64,000 nt of DNA from assembly GCF_051106095.1 (NCBI RefSeq), contig NC_135794.1, forward strand, positions 24,182,747 through 24,246,746. Direction: 5' to 3'. Made by a program: the position numbers and the translations under genes. Each line of letters opens with the position of its first letter. Within the stretch, counting starts at the first letter, position 1. A model generated the notes under the pieces. That model saw nothing but the letters and a program-made list of their open reading frames with translations, had not been told where the DNA came from and ran no database searches. Origin of the DNA: Pogona vitticeps (lineage: Eukaryota; Chordata; Lepidosauria; Squamata; Agamidae). Below, piece by piece: positions 38,263-50,743 of the stretch.

Positions 38263-41200
38263 TGGAAAACGACCAAGAAAGTGGTTAAGAAGACCCTCCG
38301 GCGCCGACAGGCCTCGCCTTTCCCTTACAGTCTTCCTTAGCAGCCCCTTCCCTCCGAGAGAGCCGAGCAGCCAGTCTGAAGGGCTGTCTTTTAGAGGGCA
38401 AAGACCATCGTGCTAGGAAAAGCAGACGGCGGTAGGAAAGAAGGGTGAGCAAGCAGGAGATGGACTCCCTCCGTAAACGAAGCCATGTGTTTGTTCGTTT
38501 AGAGACCACCTTTCTCCCGATAAGAGGACCCAAGGTGGCTCCCAACAGTAAAAAGAATAGAATTAAGAATATATTAGGTTAAACATGGGGCGGAAAAGAC
38601 AATTAAATTATATGCTAATTAAAACACTTATGAGCAAGGAAACCTTCAAAAACTCTCTTAATTTAAAAAAAAGGCATTCAGGGACTCACGATGGTTAAAA
38701 TCCAGAAGGGTGTTGAACCTATGAAGAGAGAAAGCACCTGAATCAGCCGAAGAGGGTTAGACTAGATGACCTTTGAAGATGCCAAAGAGTTTTGGCCAAC
38801 CCTAAGGACGTTAATTTTATTGGTGACTTGAGTCATTTGTTTGCGACATCACCGTCTGCCCTCTCCTCTAAGGATCTCCAAACAGAATGGCCCCAAGAGC
38901 CTTGTACAAACTCGGGGACTTTTGCTCAGCGGCAAAGCAGAGTCTTGGGCAACCGTGGATTTCCCCCAAAACCTGTTCCTCCCATCTGAAATGTTGGCCA
39001 GCTGCTGCAGGTAGCATGAGCCGGAGGTTGGCAACCTGTAGCCTACACCCCGTTTTCAAAACCTTCCTTTCTGCAAACAAAGGATTCCCGTCTCTAGCAG
39101 GAGAAATTTATGTCTTCCGTCTCCTCCAGGCAGGGAGGAAGACGCAAAGCGTGGGAAGGAGCGCAGAAGGTTAAGTGATGCTTTCAATGGGCTTCACAAA
39201 CAAAGGCCACATGTTCTCTTTGTCGAGTGTCGTCTCTCCTGAGCCTGGCCTCCCCTCCTAGAAATGTCAACCTTCCCGGAGATTGCCGCGGATGCGCTGA
39301 GACCTGACAACCCGGCCAGGAGAGCAAACCCGCTCCACGGCTCACCGCTGGGCCCAAATGTGCCTCCCACCCACACCAGCCCCACCGACATCTGTGGGAA
39401 TTCAGGTGGTTGCAGGTGACACATCTCCCTCCCGTAGATTTCGACAGGTCTACTCTAACGAGGAGGACCGGATCTGAGGAACCAGAGAGCCAGTGCTGTC
39501 ACGAATTAAAGAAGTCAGATTTTGTTGATGCAAAACCCATCCAATGGTGGCCATATATGGACCGCCGTTCCCGATCCCCACCTTGGCAAGGCCAGAATAA
39601 ACATGCTGTACAACTCTCTGCCCCGTGCAGTCCAGGCCTCCTTTACTGCTTGTCAAATAAAGCTCTGAAGGTAGGAGCCACTGCCTTTTTGATCCATTTC
39701 CTCCTCTACAACGGCAGATTGTTTAATGATTAAACAGACGATTTCTCCTAATTGGGGGTGGGAAATATGCAAGCAAATCAGGCAAGAGAAACCCTCTGTT
39801 TTCTGGACAGCTGAGAGAGGGCTTAAGACCGGCTGTCAAAAGACCAAAACAGCCACAGGAGGTTTAACAACTGTGTTTTACAGGCAGCGAAAGGCAACTC
39901 CAAAATCTCAAAGCATTGCCAGCATAATCTTAAGGAGCTGAAATCTTCCAATGGTGCTCTGAGACTACATTGAACGTTTAACAAAAAGACAATGGGTGCA
40001 GATTTTTCAAGGGTGGAATGAAATCTAAGGAAGGGACACCATGGAGTAGTACCGAGGCCAGTGGCGCAATGTGCAACGCCCCCCCCCAGCTGCAGAACGC
40101 CCTGTTCAACTCTTGACAGGCAGATTGTGAAATGCAGGAAATCTTGGCCTTTGCACGCAGCTTCCTCTCCCCAGCACAGCTCCGAAGTGTTTACTTTAGC
40201 AGACTTACGGGCTGCACAGGCAGGAGTCCAAAGGGGAAAGACGCATGCTCTAAAACAAAGCCATGAACCGCCAAGGTCTTAAGGATGCTGCACGGAGAAC
40301 CCAAAGCAAACCAACTCACGAGCAACACAGGCAGCTGCAGTCTGGATATATTACTGCTGAATCTTCTGGAGCTGAAGGCCACTGAATTCACCCCTAACAT
40401 GATTAGATGTCGACAGAGAGCAGACAGACAGGAAGGGCTTTTAAGGACCGAATTCACCCCAGGTTATGAAAAATATGAGTGGGTGGGTGTACATACAGGG
40501 CGCATAGGCCTGCATGCTACAGGCCAGGAAAGGCCTGCATGCCATGAGGATGGAGAGTAGAAACACATGTGGACTAACCTCTTCTGTAATCCAGTTTTGA
40601 AGGTGGTTTTAAATAGCAATGCCATGCCTGCATCTTTTCCCCAGGATGAAGAACACATTGGGGGGTTAAATTTGTACGCTCTAGGCCGGAAAGCACGCTC
40701 TCTCTTTTTTTGACAATAAGCCTCAGTATTAGCATCAAGCATCCTCCCTGTGTGGCGGAGAACGAGGAGGAAGAGGCTGTGAGGCTCGACCTCGAGAGCT
40801 GGCCACCCAAACCACAGACCGGAGGCTGAACCACCAGCTACATGAAGCGCGGAGCAGAGCCCACATTTCTCCTTTGCCTGACAACGTAAAATACCATTTC
40901 TAAACTCAGATTATGACCAGTGGCCACTGAGCAGCTCCATCATCCTCCCTGAATCTGTTTCAGCTCCCAAAGGTGTGGCCACATTGTGGACCTTGGGTGG
41001 CCGCAAATTCCACCCAAGGGCCGGTTTCCGTGGCCACTTTGGGCAACCTGGCTCTTTCCAACCCACGGGTGACCTCCTGCCTCTGTCCCCTCTCGGGGGG
41101 GTGGGTCTCCTTTCCTCCTGGCTTCTTCTCCCCCCCCCCCTTCTCGGCACCTCCTCCTCCTCATAAACTTTATGGAGAGATAAAAAAAGGCCTGGTTAAA

Positions 41201-42959
41201 GATCACGTTTCTGCAAAGCGAACAAGGTCCTTTTCAAATAGGGTTGGGATCTCGGCGGGCTTAATTCGAAGGGGTGACAAAGACACACACACACACACAC
41301 ACATACAGCCCTCTGGTCCGATACGGGTCCAGTCCTTAAATTCTCCTGTGCGCCGAGGAACCCGGCCCTACCATTAGGCAGAGCGAAGCGAGAGCCTCAG
41401 GCAGCAGAGGTGGAGGGGCGGCCCAGCCGCTCCCACCCATTCTCCTGTCTTGGAAGATGGAAGGAGGTGGGCTCAAACATCCTCCGTGGGGCAGAGGACC
41501 CTCGCCCCACCATCAGTGTGGGAGAAACCATCCACCGCTGGCTTCCATTGGGGGGGGGAAACGGGAGACGGAGGGTCGGCCCCGGCCTTTGACTCGGGGT
41601 GCCCAAGGTCTGCCTTGTTCTTCCACCGAGGAGGGTTTTGCTCACAGAAGGAGGAACTCCGGCTTTTCCTTTCCTGACCACACCCTGCCGTTCGCCTGCG
41701 AGGGAGCCCAGAAACCGCCCTCGGAGGAGGCCCATTGATCTCCCTCCTCTAGGTCTCCTTGTGAGTCCCAGCAGGTCTCTAGCAGGAGTCTTTGCAACTC
41801 CCTGCCACCTGACCTTTTTCATGGAAGGTGCTGGCGCCTGAACTCGGGACCTGCTCAGGGTGAAGTAGGAGCCCTCCCCTCTGTGAATTGTCAGACTTCC
41901 TTGTTGTAAGAGCAAACAAGCGTCCTGATCTGGCTGTTCTGAAGGGGGCGGGAATGAACACCTGGATAAATCTGGATTGTCACCTTCAGAAAGAGCCTGT
42001 ACACGGGGGGGGGGAAAATATTCCCATAGTGTTTTCTATCAGCAGGTCTCTTCTCTTGCGGGGGGGGGGGGGGAGCTGTGCCTGTTGAACTGATGCCTGT
42101 CATGTTGTCTCAAGGACTTTCACCTGCTTGGCTCCAATGGGGCAGAGAATTCTGCCAGGCAAAGGGCTCCCTTGCGCAGGACGAGATGAATATTTCCCCC
42201 TTCCCCCAACAAGTCTCCCTCAACGTTTGTACATAGTGGATTAATTGATTTCCCCCCTATTTTAATAATAATAATCAATCATCTGAGATATCAAAGACAG
42301 AAAAGAAAGGAAAATAGCTAACGACAAAAACAAACTCAGTTTCAAATCAAAACACATGTAACGCATTGAGTGCTCACCACCCTTGAGATGATGACCACCA
42401 CGATTACCCTTTAGATTAATTTATATTTAAAAAACTGCAACACATATGTATTCGTGAAACAAACAGTTTATCTCTAAAAACTAAGCAGCTGATAGATGCC
42501 ATCATGAAGAAAACCTTGGCATTCCAGGCGATTATTGCCTTGTTGTTTTTTATCCCAAGCTGTCTAAAAAGTGTGTGGCTTTAGGGACTGCAGCCCCCAA
42601 TAAATAAAATAAAAGATACTGTACTTCCTTCTAACGCTTCCACGAATGAATAAATGCAGGTCTTTCTTGCAGAACAGCTCGGAAACCAGCGGCTCCCTTC
42701 CTGGGACCTCTTCAAAATGTGCTCCAACAGGCATGCCAAACGAAAGCCACCCCCCACCCCCCCTACCCAGCAGCTTTTTGGTTCCTTTACCATTGATATC
42801 CGGAGGGGGACCCCAATGTGGACACCCTTAAAACTAATCCCTCCAGTCCAGGGGGGCTGCCGTCAAGCCATGCTCAGAGACACTCTAGCCTCTTCCCCCC
42901 CTCCAAAAAAAAAATCTGGGGAAAGGACGGAGCCCCTCCCCAGCCACAAACTGGCCCTT
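38263..42959. other. Probable 5' intron of SQOR
   Basis: No coding exon was recognised on either strand. Fragments of dispersed repeats occur at 38497-38660 and 38735-38810, the latter with the SINE-tail wording GGGTTAGACTAGATGACC. Short CA and G runs lie at 41283-41302 and 42059-42073. Several long GC-rich open frames at 40911-41915 have no family resemblance. Confidence 0.45.
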
Positions 42960-43520
42960 GCTCCGCATCCCAGACCATTCAAGACCAGCCCCTTCCCCCC
43001 CCCCCCGAAACGCTTGCCAGGGAACTCCCGTCGGCGTTTGCCCGAGGCCGAGCTTCACCTGTTGAGCCTCCGCCCCGCGCGCTTCTCCCGAGGCGCTCCG
43101 CTCCGCTCCGCTGGCCCGTCCGCCGGCGCCCAGCCTCCGCCCCGGGCGAGCCCACGCCTTTTTTCCCTCGGGACGAATCCGGCCCGCCCGCGGGGGCTGG
43201 GTTCAGGGGAGGCGGGCGCCTGCGGAGCCTCCGGCGCGCCCAGACCCTGCGGCGAGGCGTCCGGTGGCACCTGGAAGGCGCCGCCGCCGCTGCTGCTGGT
43301 GCTGGGCTCTCGGGGCGCCGGCTTTTCGAGACCTCGAGGGGTGTGTGCGGGCGTGTGCATGCGTCTGGGGGTTTTAAGAAGGAAGTTGGGACGGGCAAGG
43401 CAAACAGCCCATGGAAAGTTCAGGCTCAAACCCCCAAGGGAGGGAGGCTTCAAGAGCGCACAGAACGCTTTCTTTGCAGAGCCGGAGGGACAGAGCGACG
43501 CCGCCACCACCGTGGGGGCG
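42960..43520 (-). promoter_or_regulatory. CpG island, candidate SQOR promoter and first noncoding exon
   Basis: A strongly GC- and CpG-rich block lies about 4.8 kb upstream of the SQOR start codon. SQOR needs a noncoding 5' exon, because its start-codon exon begins at an acceptor (38262). A minus-strand donor CAACAG|GTGAAG at 43059/43058 could end that exon. No other gene claims this island. Confidence 0.5.
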
Positions 43521-45335
43521 CCCTCTTCACACCGCCCTACGGATGATGGGCTGTACAAAAGAAGGAGCGCCCCAACAGAGCCCCTGAGCACGTGCAGAGT
43601 GCATTCTCGGAGTTGAGAGAGGACCATCCGGGCAAAAATACCTCGCCCACCCAAAACACACAGCGGGGGAGGGAGTCCAAGAAGGGTTTTAACACACCAG
43701 CTGGTTCTTTTTTTTTTTTTGACTCCTTGCTTTTTTTTTCTTTAAATACGTTTTTAGAAATTGAATCCAAAACATCAGGAGTCACACCCACACCCACACC
43801 CATCTAGGCACTATTTCAGTGGCTGGTATCAGTGCCTGCTTCTTAGCCTCCCTTGCAGGAAAACAAGTCACTAACCCTAAATTCTCCCATGCCCTGTGCA
43901 AAAAAGGGACCCGCATGTTAGGAAGTGATAACCTTATCGCCCTGCACCAGAACGCCTTCCCCCACCCTGGAGCAGCAAAGGACCTCTTAAATAAAATATT
44001 CCTTCCCTTGGCTTCTGGGCTAAGACAAGAAAGGCAAAGGTAAACAAGACCTGCAGCTATCTAAAACCTACCAACTCGGATCTAGATCTAGATTGGTAAT
44101 AAATGCAAGAGTATGTGCGTATAGCGATTTGCTAGCACGCTAAAGATTTTGATTTGCTTTCCCTCAACTGGAAAGTACATAATCCACTTGCTCTGATATA
44201 ATCTGTCACTCACCCGTCATGGTGGGAGAACAGGGTTTTAGCTGCCACTCAATAGAGAGGATGGGAAGGGACCCATGTTTATTACAGCGCCATAATGAAA
44301 CTCTTTGGCCAAGCACAAGCGCTTTTAAGAAACAGTATTGGTGCAACTTTATTTTACTATGCTTTACAGCAGCCTTTTCCCAACCTAGCGCCCTCTAAAA
44401 ATACAAGAATGCAACACCCACAGTCACTTGGGTAGTATAGGAATCTTGAGAAAATGGCCTGTCCTATATACACAAACACGCAGAAGATGTTATGTGTATC
44501 AGAGAAGCAATAAAGATGAAACAAGGGATCGGGCGCCGTTCCCCTCAACCATGCTTCTTCTCAGTCCTGTAGAGACCCTGGGCCTGAACACAACAGACCC
44601 ACAGAGTCAATGACATCTACATAGCCGTTGACGTCTCAGTCGCTCATGGATGTCACAGGCATGCCAGCCTGTGGCAAGCCGCAGTGTTACACTATTCATC
44701 TGCCTGTGGGCTTAGTGCTGGGCGCAAGTAAGCTGAAAATAAGTTATGTTTAAAGGGGCTGGCTATCTTTCACGTGTAATTGTTTGTCGAGCATAGACAT
44801 ATTTCTCCGGTTAAGACATCTGAAACCTGTCACGGTTTTCCCCACCTGATGTCCCTCTTTCCTCTCTTAAGGGAAGGGAACACATTGTATCACACAGCAC
44901 AACCCTCAGACAAGATACTAAGACCAACAACACAAGGATATACAACAATGTCTTGGGCTGTTTTTCTTTATTCTTCCCCAATATGGCCAGGAAACCTTCT
45001 GGGTGACCAATCTAAATGTTCTAGCTGTGAATTCCTACCATTCAACTGAAACCATCTTTGACTTCAGAAATCTATATACATTACTTTTTTTAGAAACACA
45101 CGAGACAGGTATTTATCTCGTCTTTTTGCTGGTTAAGAAGTACACATTGACATTAAGTTCGGTTTGAAGCCAAAAAAGAGAGAACTCTTTATCCTTTACA
45201 ACCTGCCTGTTGAAAATAACCTCCTTCTGACCCTAAGACAGCTAAAAAGACTGGGTTTCCCACTAACTGTTTTCCCCACATCTGGGGTGGGTGGGTTTCT
45301 GGCTAAATGGCAATCTATGAATGAAAAGCATGTCA
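43521..45335. other. Intergenic between SQOR promoter and BLOC1S6 3' end
   Basis: T-runs lie at 43708-43740 and a weak MITE-like fragment near 44372-44440. No gene was seen. Confidence 0.45.
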
Positions 45336-45584
45336 TTAAAGCAAAGCAATAAACCATGGACCTAGTTTATTCTCTTCCACTAGCTGTGCAGACAGATACG
45401 AGAGTTGCCTTTCGTGATGGCGTGGGCACCCATCTAAAAGACCTCCCCACAGGTTATTCAGAATAGCTGTTGGATGGAGGGAGAGTGGCTGCCGTTGATG
45501 CCCTTCTGTAGAAAACAGCTGCAAACACAAAGCCAACAAGGCTGGACAAGTCAAGAGCAAAACGGCCCCCTTCGCTGAAACCAT
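45336..45584 (-). other. 82-codon ORF with signal-peptide-like start, inside BLOC1S6 3' region
   Basis: From an ATG in a good context (AACATGG) this frame begins MVSAKGAVLLLTCPALLALC, which looks like a signal peptide. The remainder is an unremarkable 55 residues. It sits about 0.7 kb downstream of the BLOC1S6 stop, and the next minus-strand AATAAA is at 45370-45365, so it is probably a chance ORF in that gene's 3' UTR. No family was recognised. Confidence 0.15.
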
Positions 45585-46297
45585 GTTCCTTTCAACAGGG
45601 ATTCTGCATGGATTCTCCCACCTGCCCCTGCATGAGTCCTTCTGAAAATGTGAAGCTTTGATGCTCCTTTCCATCACCTTGCCTTCTGCTCAGCTCACAA
45701 TTAAGCGCAGAGGGTCCTGCTAACCAGGGCTTCTTGCACGGCCACCCGCAGCCACGCCACAGCTGCTTTGATGAATGCCAACAAGGCAGGGAAGAATCAG
45801 TGATCAGTACAGCCTGCAGATCTTAATGGCTGGACCCACAGCTCTGGCAACAGCACCACCATACCGGCTGGGGGATTCTGGGACTTGTATTCCAAATAAA
45901 ATATTGTTCCGACACTCTGGGGGTCACAACTAAGAAGTGCTCAGAAGTGTCCCAAATAATTGAATCTACACTCCAGTTAATGAGGCAGACCATAACTATT
46001 AAGAGGGAGAAAATGTAGATTTGTACATGCCAGTCCAGACCAGATAAGATATTGTAAAATCAGATACACAAAAATAATATTTTTATACCCAGTCTGTGAA
46101 AAAAAACGTTCGCACCACAGTGTTAGGCTGAACCAAAGAGGCCCCAGAGCTTCTGAAAAGCTAAGCTTCCTCCTGATCAGAGAAGAGCAACCTGGAAATA
46201 AGCAGATGGTCCTGAACAGACTTCTTGGCAGGCACAACTTTCCCACAAGTCCGAGAATGCTCTCCTTAGCACCAACGAGTCAGAACTTGTCCCACTT

Positions 46298-48138
46298 TCA
46301 TGATCTTTTGGCCGGTTTGGCCGTTAATTGCTTCTCTCTTTCCAGTTCTTTCTCCCGCTGCTGTTCCCGTTCAAGTTCTTCCTTCTGCCTCTTTTGCTGG
46401 AGTTTGAGGGCTCTTCTCTGAAAGAAGGATGTTTCAGGAAACAACGTTATCTTTTGCAAAAGCCAGAGAATAGCAACCTCAACATTGGGCTCTTCTTCTC
46501 CTAAAAGTCAACCAGCAATTTATTTATCCCCGCCACCACCATCTTAATAGACCACACAGGACCTTCCTCCAAAACAGGAGCACTCTCGTGGATGGTTTTA
46601 GCTATCTAGTCATCAGACTCAAAATCAAAAGAGCCACTTCTCGCTTAGCATTCATGCCATCTCTAGGTCAGAGCAACGATATAGGCGGCAGAAAGCAAGT
46701 TCACCTTTAACTTTGATGTTTTCTCGTGCAGCAGCAGCATCTCTTTCCTGATGTTTACCAACTTATTATAATAGTACTTCGCTTCTGAAAACTAAACAAA
46801 AACAAAAACAAAACAAAAAAAATCAGGATGTACGAGTAAACACACTGAAAAGTAAACCTCAATATTTAGTGGGAAGTACTTCCAAATCAGCTGTGCACAG
46901 TTTCTGAGCGATGATATTTCTTTCTGAGAAACTAAATGTTAGCAACAGAGTTAGTTTTGTTATCAGTCTTGTAGGGTTTCTCCCCACAAGCATAAATTCT
47001 GCACCAAGGACAAGCATCCATGCTTGTGTTTTTATAGAACTGGAAATTAAACTGTTTTATTAAACAAATAAGCCTGGAAGAAGGCACTTACCAGCACATT
47101 AATATCTAGAACAGAATTACATTCTTTAAATTTGGAGATTTCTTGCTGTAGAGTATCTAGCAGCACTTCTTGATTCTGTCTGAAAGAAGAATGTAATATT
47201 TTAAATCCATGTTGAAAATCAAATTATGTCTTGCAGCACAGACCGTGGCAAAATAATTAAGTTCTACAAAACCCAAATGCTTTCTGCTAGTGAAGTCACA
47301 ACAGTTTTTACAAGTGTGTTAGTCAATTTCATAAGCAGGGCTGACCTTTATGTGAAAGAGAAGAACATACAGCACAATTTTGAATACTTAAAGAGTCACA
47401 CTGAAGTGACTTAAGTCTGCCAGTCTTTCTTTGAAAGTTCAAATGAAAAGTAGACGCTTCACACAGAACTTGTACAAGGTGTAAAAAGACAAAAGGGCAG
47501 GCATGTCCTTTTAATGTTTACATACGTTAGCTCTTTCAAGGCTAATTTCGACCGCTGTAGATCAGGCAAATAATGAGAAACCAGCCCTTCTGTTAGTTGT
47601 TCCACAGCTTTCATGTCTACCACAGAAAGGTCTTCCACCAGTCCTTCATCAGGGGAATGATCACGAGAATCTGCAACAGACAGCAAAATTTATAACGTGA
47701 TAAAGCAACAACCCTGATTTTTCAAGCAACAGCTATAAGGCACATTTGACATAGAACGCAAATTGCATTGTGATTGCGCCGGCGCATTGTACACACTGGT
47801 GGTTTCCCTCAAGGCTGAATGCTTGTAGATGGAAGAAGGACGACAACTGGGAAATCTGCTGTTACTCGACATTCAATCTAGGGGTGTTCAAAGAGGGAAA
47901 CACACCATGCAACGAGGCAGGTTGCATGATGTTACCTCGCAGGGTTGTTGTTCAAAGGAAGAAACCCCCTCCCCGGGAGGGGGAGAAGCCTCAACGGAGC
48001 CCTGGGCTCAAAGCGGGGGGGGGGAGGAGGAAGAGGAGGCATTGGGGGGGGACTCCCCTCGTGGGAAGACAACCCACCTAAGGGGGGGTCGCCCAAGGGC
48101 CGGGCCGGCAAAGCCGCCTCCCCTTCGTCCAGGTTCAT
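46298..48138 (-). CDS. BLOC1S6: Biogenesis of lysosome-related organelles complex 1 subunit 6 (pallidin)
   Basis: Pallidin is a subunit of cytosolic BLOC-1, which sorts cargo from endosomes to melanosomes and other lysosome-related organelles and binds syntaxin 13. Exons are 48138-48078, 47670-47526, 47179-47092, 46791-46705 and 46417-46298. All junctions keep frame and encode 166 residues (human 172). The N-terminal 20 residues from exon 1 are poorly conserved. The core starts with SPDEGLVEDLSVVDMKAVEQ and continues through SHYLPDLQRSK. Two helical coiled-coil segments follow (ISKFKECNSVLDIN and NIRKEMLLLHEKTSKLKRRA). The tail is very charged (QQKRQKEELEREQQREKE) and ends AKPAKRS. The gene is compact (1.8 kb) and starts in a CpG island. 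Its neighbours SQOR and SLC30A4 are the same as in human. Confidence 0.97.
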
Positions 48139-48500
48139 CGTCGCCGCCGGAAAATCTGCGCCCGAGAATCACACGCGCCACTCCCGGGTCCCCCTCCCTG
48201 GGCCTCGGGGAAGGCGCCCGACCCTCCCTCTTGCCCTAGAAGGCAACCGCCTGCCTCCACCCCACCCCCACCCCCGCCCAGCGTCGGGAAGCCAGCAGGC
48301 CTTCCGGTCACGGCCCCCGGGCCAGAGCTCGGGACCGGAAGCGCCTCGAGGACCATAGAGCTACGGCCACGGATAGAGGGAAGATAGTCGAGACGGGGAA
48401 GTCTACGGTCAAAGGGAAGGGGGGGCGAGGGAAAAGGCTCGGGCGGGCTCTCAGGAGCCTCGATTGGGCGAGACAGGCCCACGTGACCAGAAAATGAACG
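47940..48500 (-). promoter_or_regulatory. BLOC1S6 CpG-island promoter
   Basis: GC-rich, CpG-dense sequence surrounds the BLOC1S6 start at 48138. A GGCCCACGTGAC stretch at 48477-48487 contains the E-box CACGTG of the CLEAR/USF type, which is notable upstream of a lysosome-related gene. No TATA box was seen. Confidence 0.6.
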
Positions 48501-49973
48501 TCAACGAAGGGACTATAGAGCTACTGATTGATTGATGGGCGCCCAGCCTTTCATTCCAAAGGACGGGAAGGTTTCACGACTGCAGCGCCAAAGCCTGGGA
48601 AAGAGGTCGTTCTGTGCCTGCAGAGACGTTACACACAGACACACACACACACGTACGCAGCTGTACACGAAGTCCAGGAAGAGTTTGCCTTTAACTCTAG
48701 AATAATTAAGGGGGAATTTCAGGAGGAGGCTCGGCCAGAGGTTCTAAACATGTCTGCTTGGACTACAGTTCCCAGAATCCCCAACCAGCACGGGGATTCT
48801 GGGAGCAGCCTTTCGGAAAGGGGCGCTGACCCGCTTGGGGGCGGTTGCCTCCCTGCCCAGCTGCCTCTGCAGCTTAGCATGGGCTCTTCTGGTGCAGGAT
48901 TGTGTGGTCGCCTTAGCAACGGCAGCAAAACACAAACACAGCCAAGGCCCCTTTTAAGGCAAGGCTCCCCAGAGCTGGCCGATGTTGGCAGGGCAGGGCT
49001 GTGCGTACTCCGCAGCAGGGCATTTTTGAGATTGGCCTCCAATGACCCCGAGGCCAAAGGCCTGGCACGTTTGTAGCTTTTCCTGGAATTTTGCTCCACA
49101 TCGTTTGTGCTCAAAGGCTACAAGGCAGGGTTTGTTTCGAGCTCAGCTGTCCGTTTTCGTGTCGTGCAAGATAATGTGGCTGGAAGGGAGCACGGCGATC
49201 TCTCTAACGTTATACAGTACTTTCTGAACTAAAAGATCTCTGCATTTAAAACAGCAGCAACAACAAATCCACAAGAACCACCCACTATAAACCACAGTGT
49301 TTACAAAATTAACAAGGACCTGATTGCAAAAACCTCTTTGACGTTCCTTAATTTGCATCTTCAAGCTGCTACTGGCATTTCGAAGGTAACCCATGGATTA
49401 TTTTGCAAGAGTCTACGTGAAGGAAGCAGCTGCAGGAAGAAGGTTAGAAGAAGGAAGGCCAAGGAAGGCAAAAGATTATCTCGGTTACCACTCTGTGTGA
49501 TAAGACAAAAACATGTTGTGTGGGTTCCTCGGCTTGGAATATAATCGCTACTGTTTCTGTGGCCTTGACAGCTGCCAGGGCAGGCAAGAAGCTTGTTTCG
49601 ATCTTGCTGCCTCCTGTTTCAGGGGTTCAGTGAATCCACTCCATGTTTTAGCCTGCACTCTGCAGCAGGTATTCAAGCCGCTGAAGAGATTTTGAGGAGA
49701 TGGTTGAAATAGGTCTTGACAGGTAAAGAGTGAAACCTGGAATGGATTTGCAACATGCCCAAAACTGAAGCCGTGAGCTAGCCACTGCTGAGGTCGCTGT
49801 ATAGGCTGGTGCTATAGTGCCAATGGAGCAGCTGATTCTCTCCACCTCCCCTGGCGACCTTGGAGCAACCCAAAGACCAGCTCTGGGAGATTTTGAGGTG
49901 CAATGATGTTGGACATTGCCGAACTAGATACACTTTCAGAAGCGCTACGGGATCACATTCAATCTTTTATACT
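48501..49973. other. Intergenic between BLOC1S6 and the minisatellite
   Basis: No gene was recognised. A ZNF143-like inverted pair lies at 48761-48805 (GACTACAGTTCCCAGAATCC, then GGGGATTCTGGGAG). A short CA tract is at 48632-48651. Confidence 0.45.
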
Positions 49974-50743
49974 CAACAAAATGGACATGTCTCCTGTCAG
50001 GAGAGGCAACAAAATGGCAGCCCTTCCTGTCTGCTCAAGCAACAAAATGGCTCCACTTCCTGTATGCAGAGATAGCAAAATGGCTCCCCTTTCTTTCTTC
50101 TTAGGCAACAAAATGGTGCTTCTTTCAGTCTGCAGAAGCAATAAAATGACACTCCTGCCTGTCTCAATAGGCTACAAAATGACTTCCCTTTCATTGTTTA
50201 TCAGGCAACAAAATGGATGCCTCTCTTGTCTGAACATGCTACAAAATGGCAGCCCTTCCTGTCTGCTCAAGCAACAAAATGGTACCACTTCCTGTATGCA
50301 GAGACAGCAAAATGGCTTCCCTTTCTGCAAAGGCAACAAAATGGCTCCCATCCTTTCTGCATAAGCAGCAAAATAGCACCCCTTCCTCTCTTTACAGGCA
50401 ATAAAAAGGGCCCCTTTTTGTCTGCACAGGCAACAAAATGGTTCCCATCCTTTCTGCATATGTAACAAAATGGTGTCCCTTGCTTTCTACACAGGCAACA
50501 AAATGGCTCCCCTTCGTTTTTCATAGGCAACAAAATGGCGCCCCTTCCTGTCTGCACAGGCAACAAAATGGCTCCCATCCTTTCGGCACAGGAAACAAAA
50601 TGGAGCCCCTTCATGTTTGCAGAGATAGCAAAATGGTTCCTTTCGTTTCCAAATGGTTCCCCTTAATTTCTACACAGAAAACAAAATGGCGGAACTTCCT
50701 TTTTGCACAGGCAATAAAATGGCGCAACTTCCTTTCTGCACAG
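49974..50743 (+). repeat. Minisatellite, about 24 units of about 33 bp
   Basis: Units have the consensus CAACAAAATGGCNCCCC followed by TTCCTGTCTGCACAGG, with lengths mostly 32-34 bp and 10-25% divergence. CAAAATGG is almost invariant. Some unit pairs recur about 270 bp apart (50012 and 50243, 50045 and 50276), which suggests higher-order duplication. Because 33 is divisible by three, long open frames run across it on both strands (for example 49903-50364), repeating an NKMAPLPVC-like unit. These are artefacts of the repeat. See findings for its protein-site content. Confidence 0.93.

Noticed and set aside
42654-43654. 320-codon frame in the 43-kb island
   Set aside because: Low-complexity Pro/Arg/Ser content in a CpG island, no exon structure.
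49903-50364. 153-codon open frame with repeated KMAPLPVC-like units
   Set aside because: It is the 33-bp minisatellite read in one frame; similar frames exist on the other strand, there is no start context or splice support, and units vary freely.
49974-50743. CRISPR-like look of regularly spaced repeats
   Set aside because: Units are contiguous with no unique spacers, and the genome is a vertebrate's.
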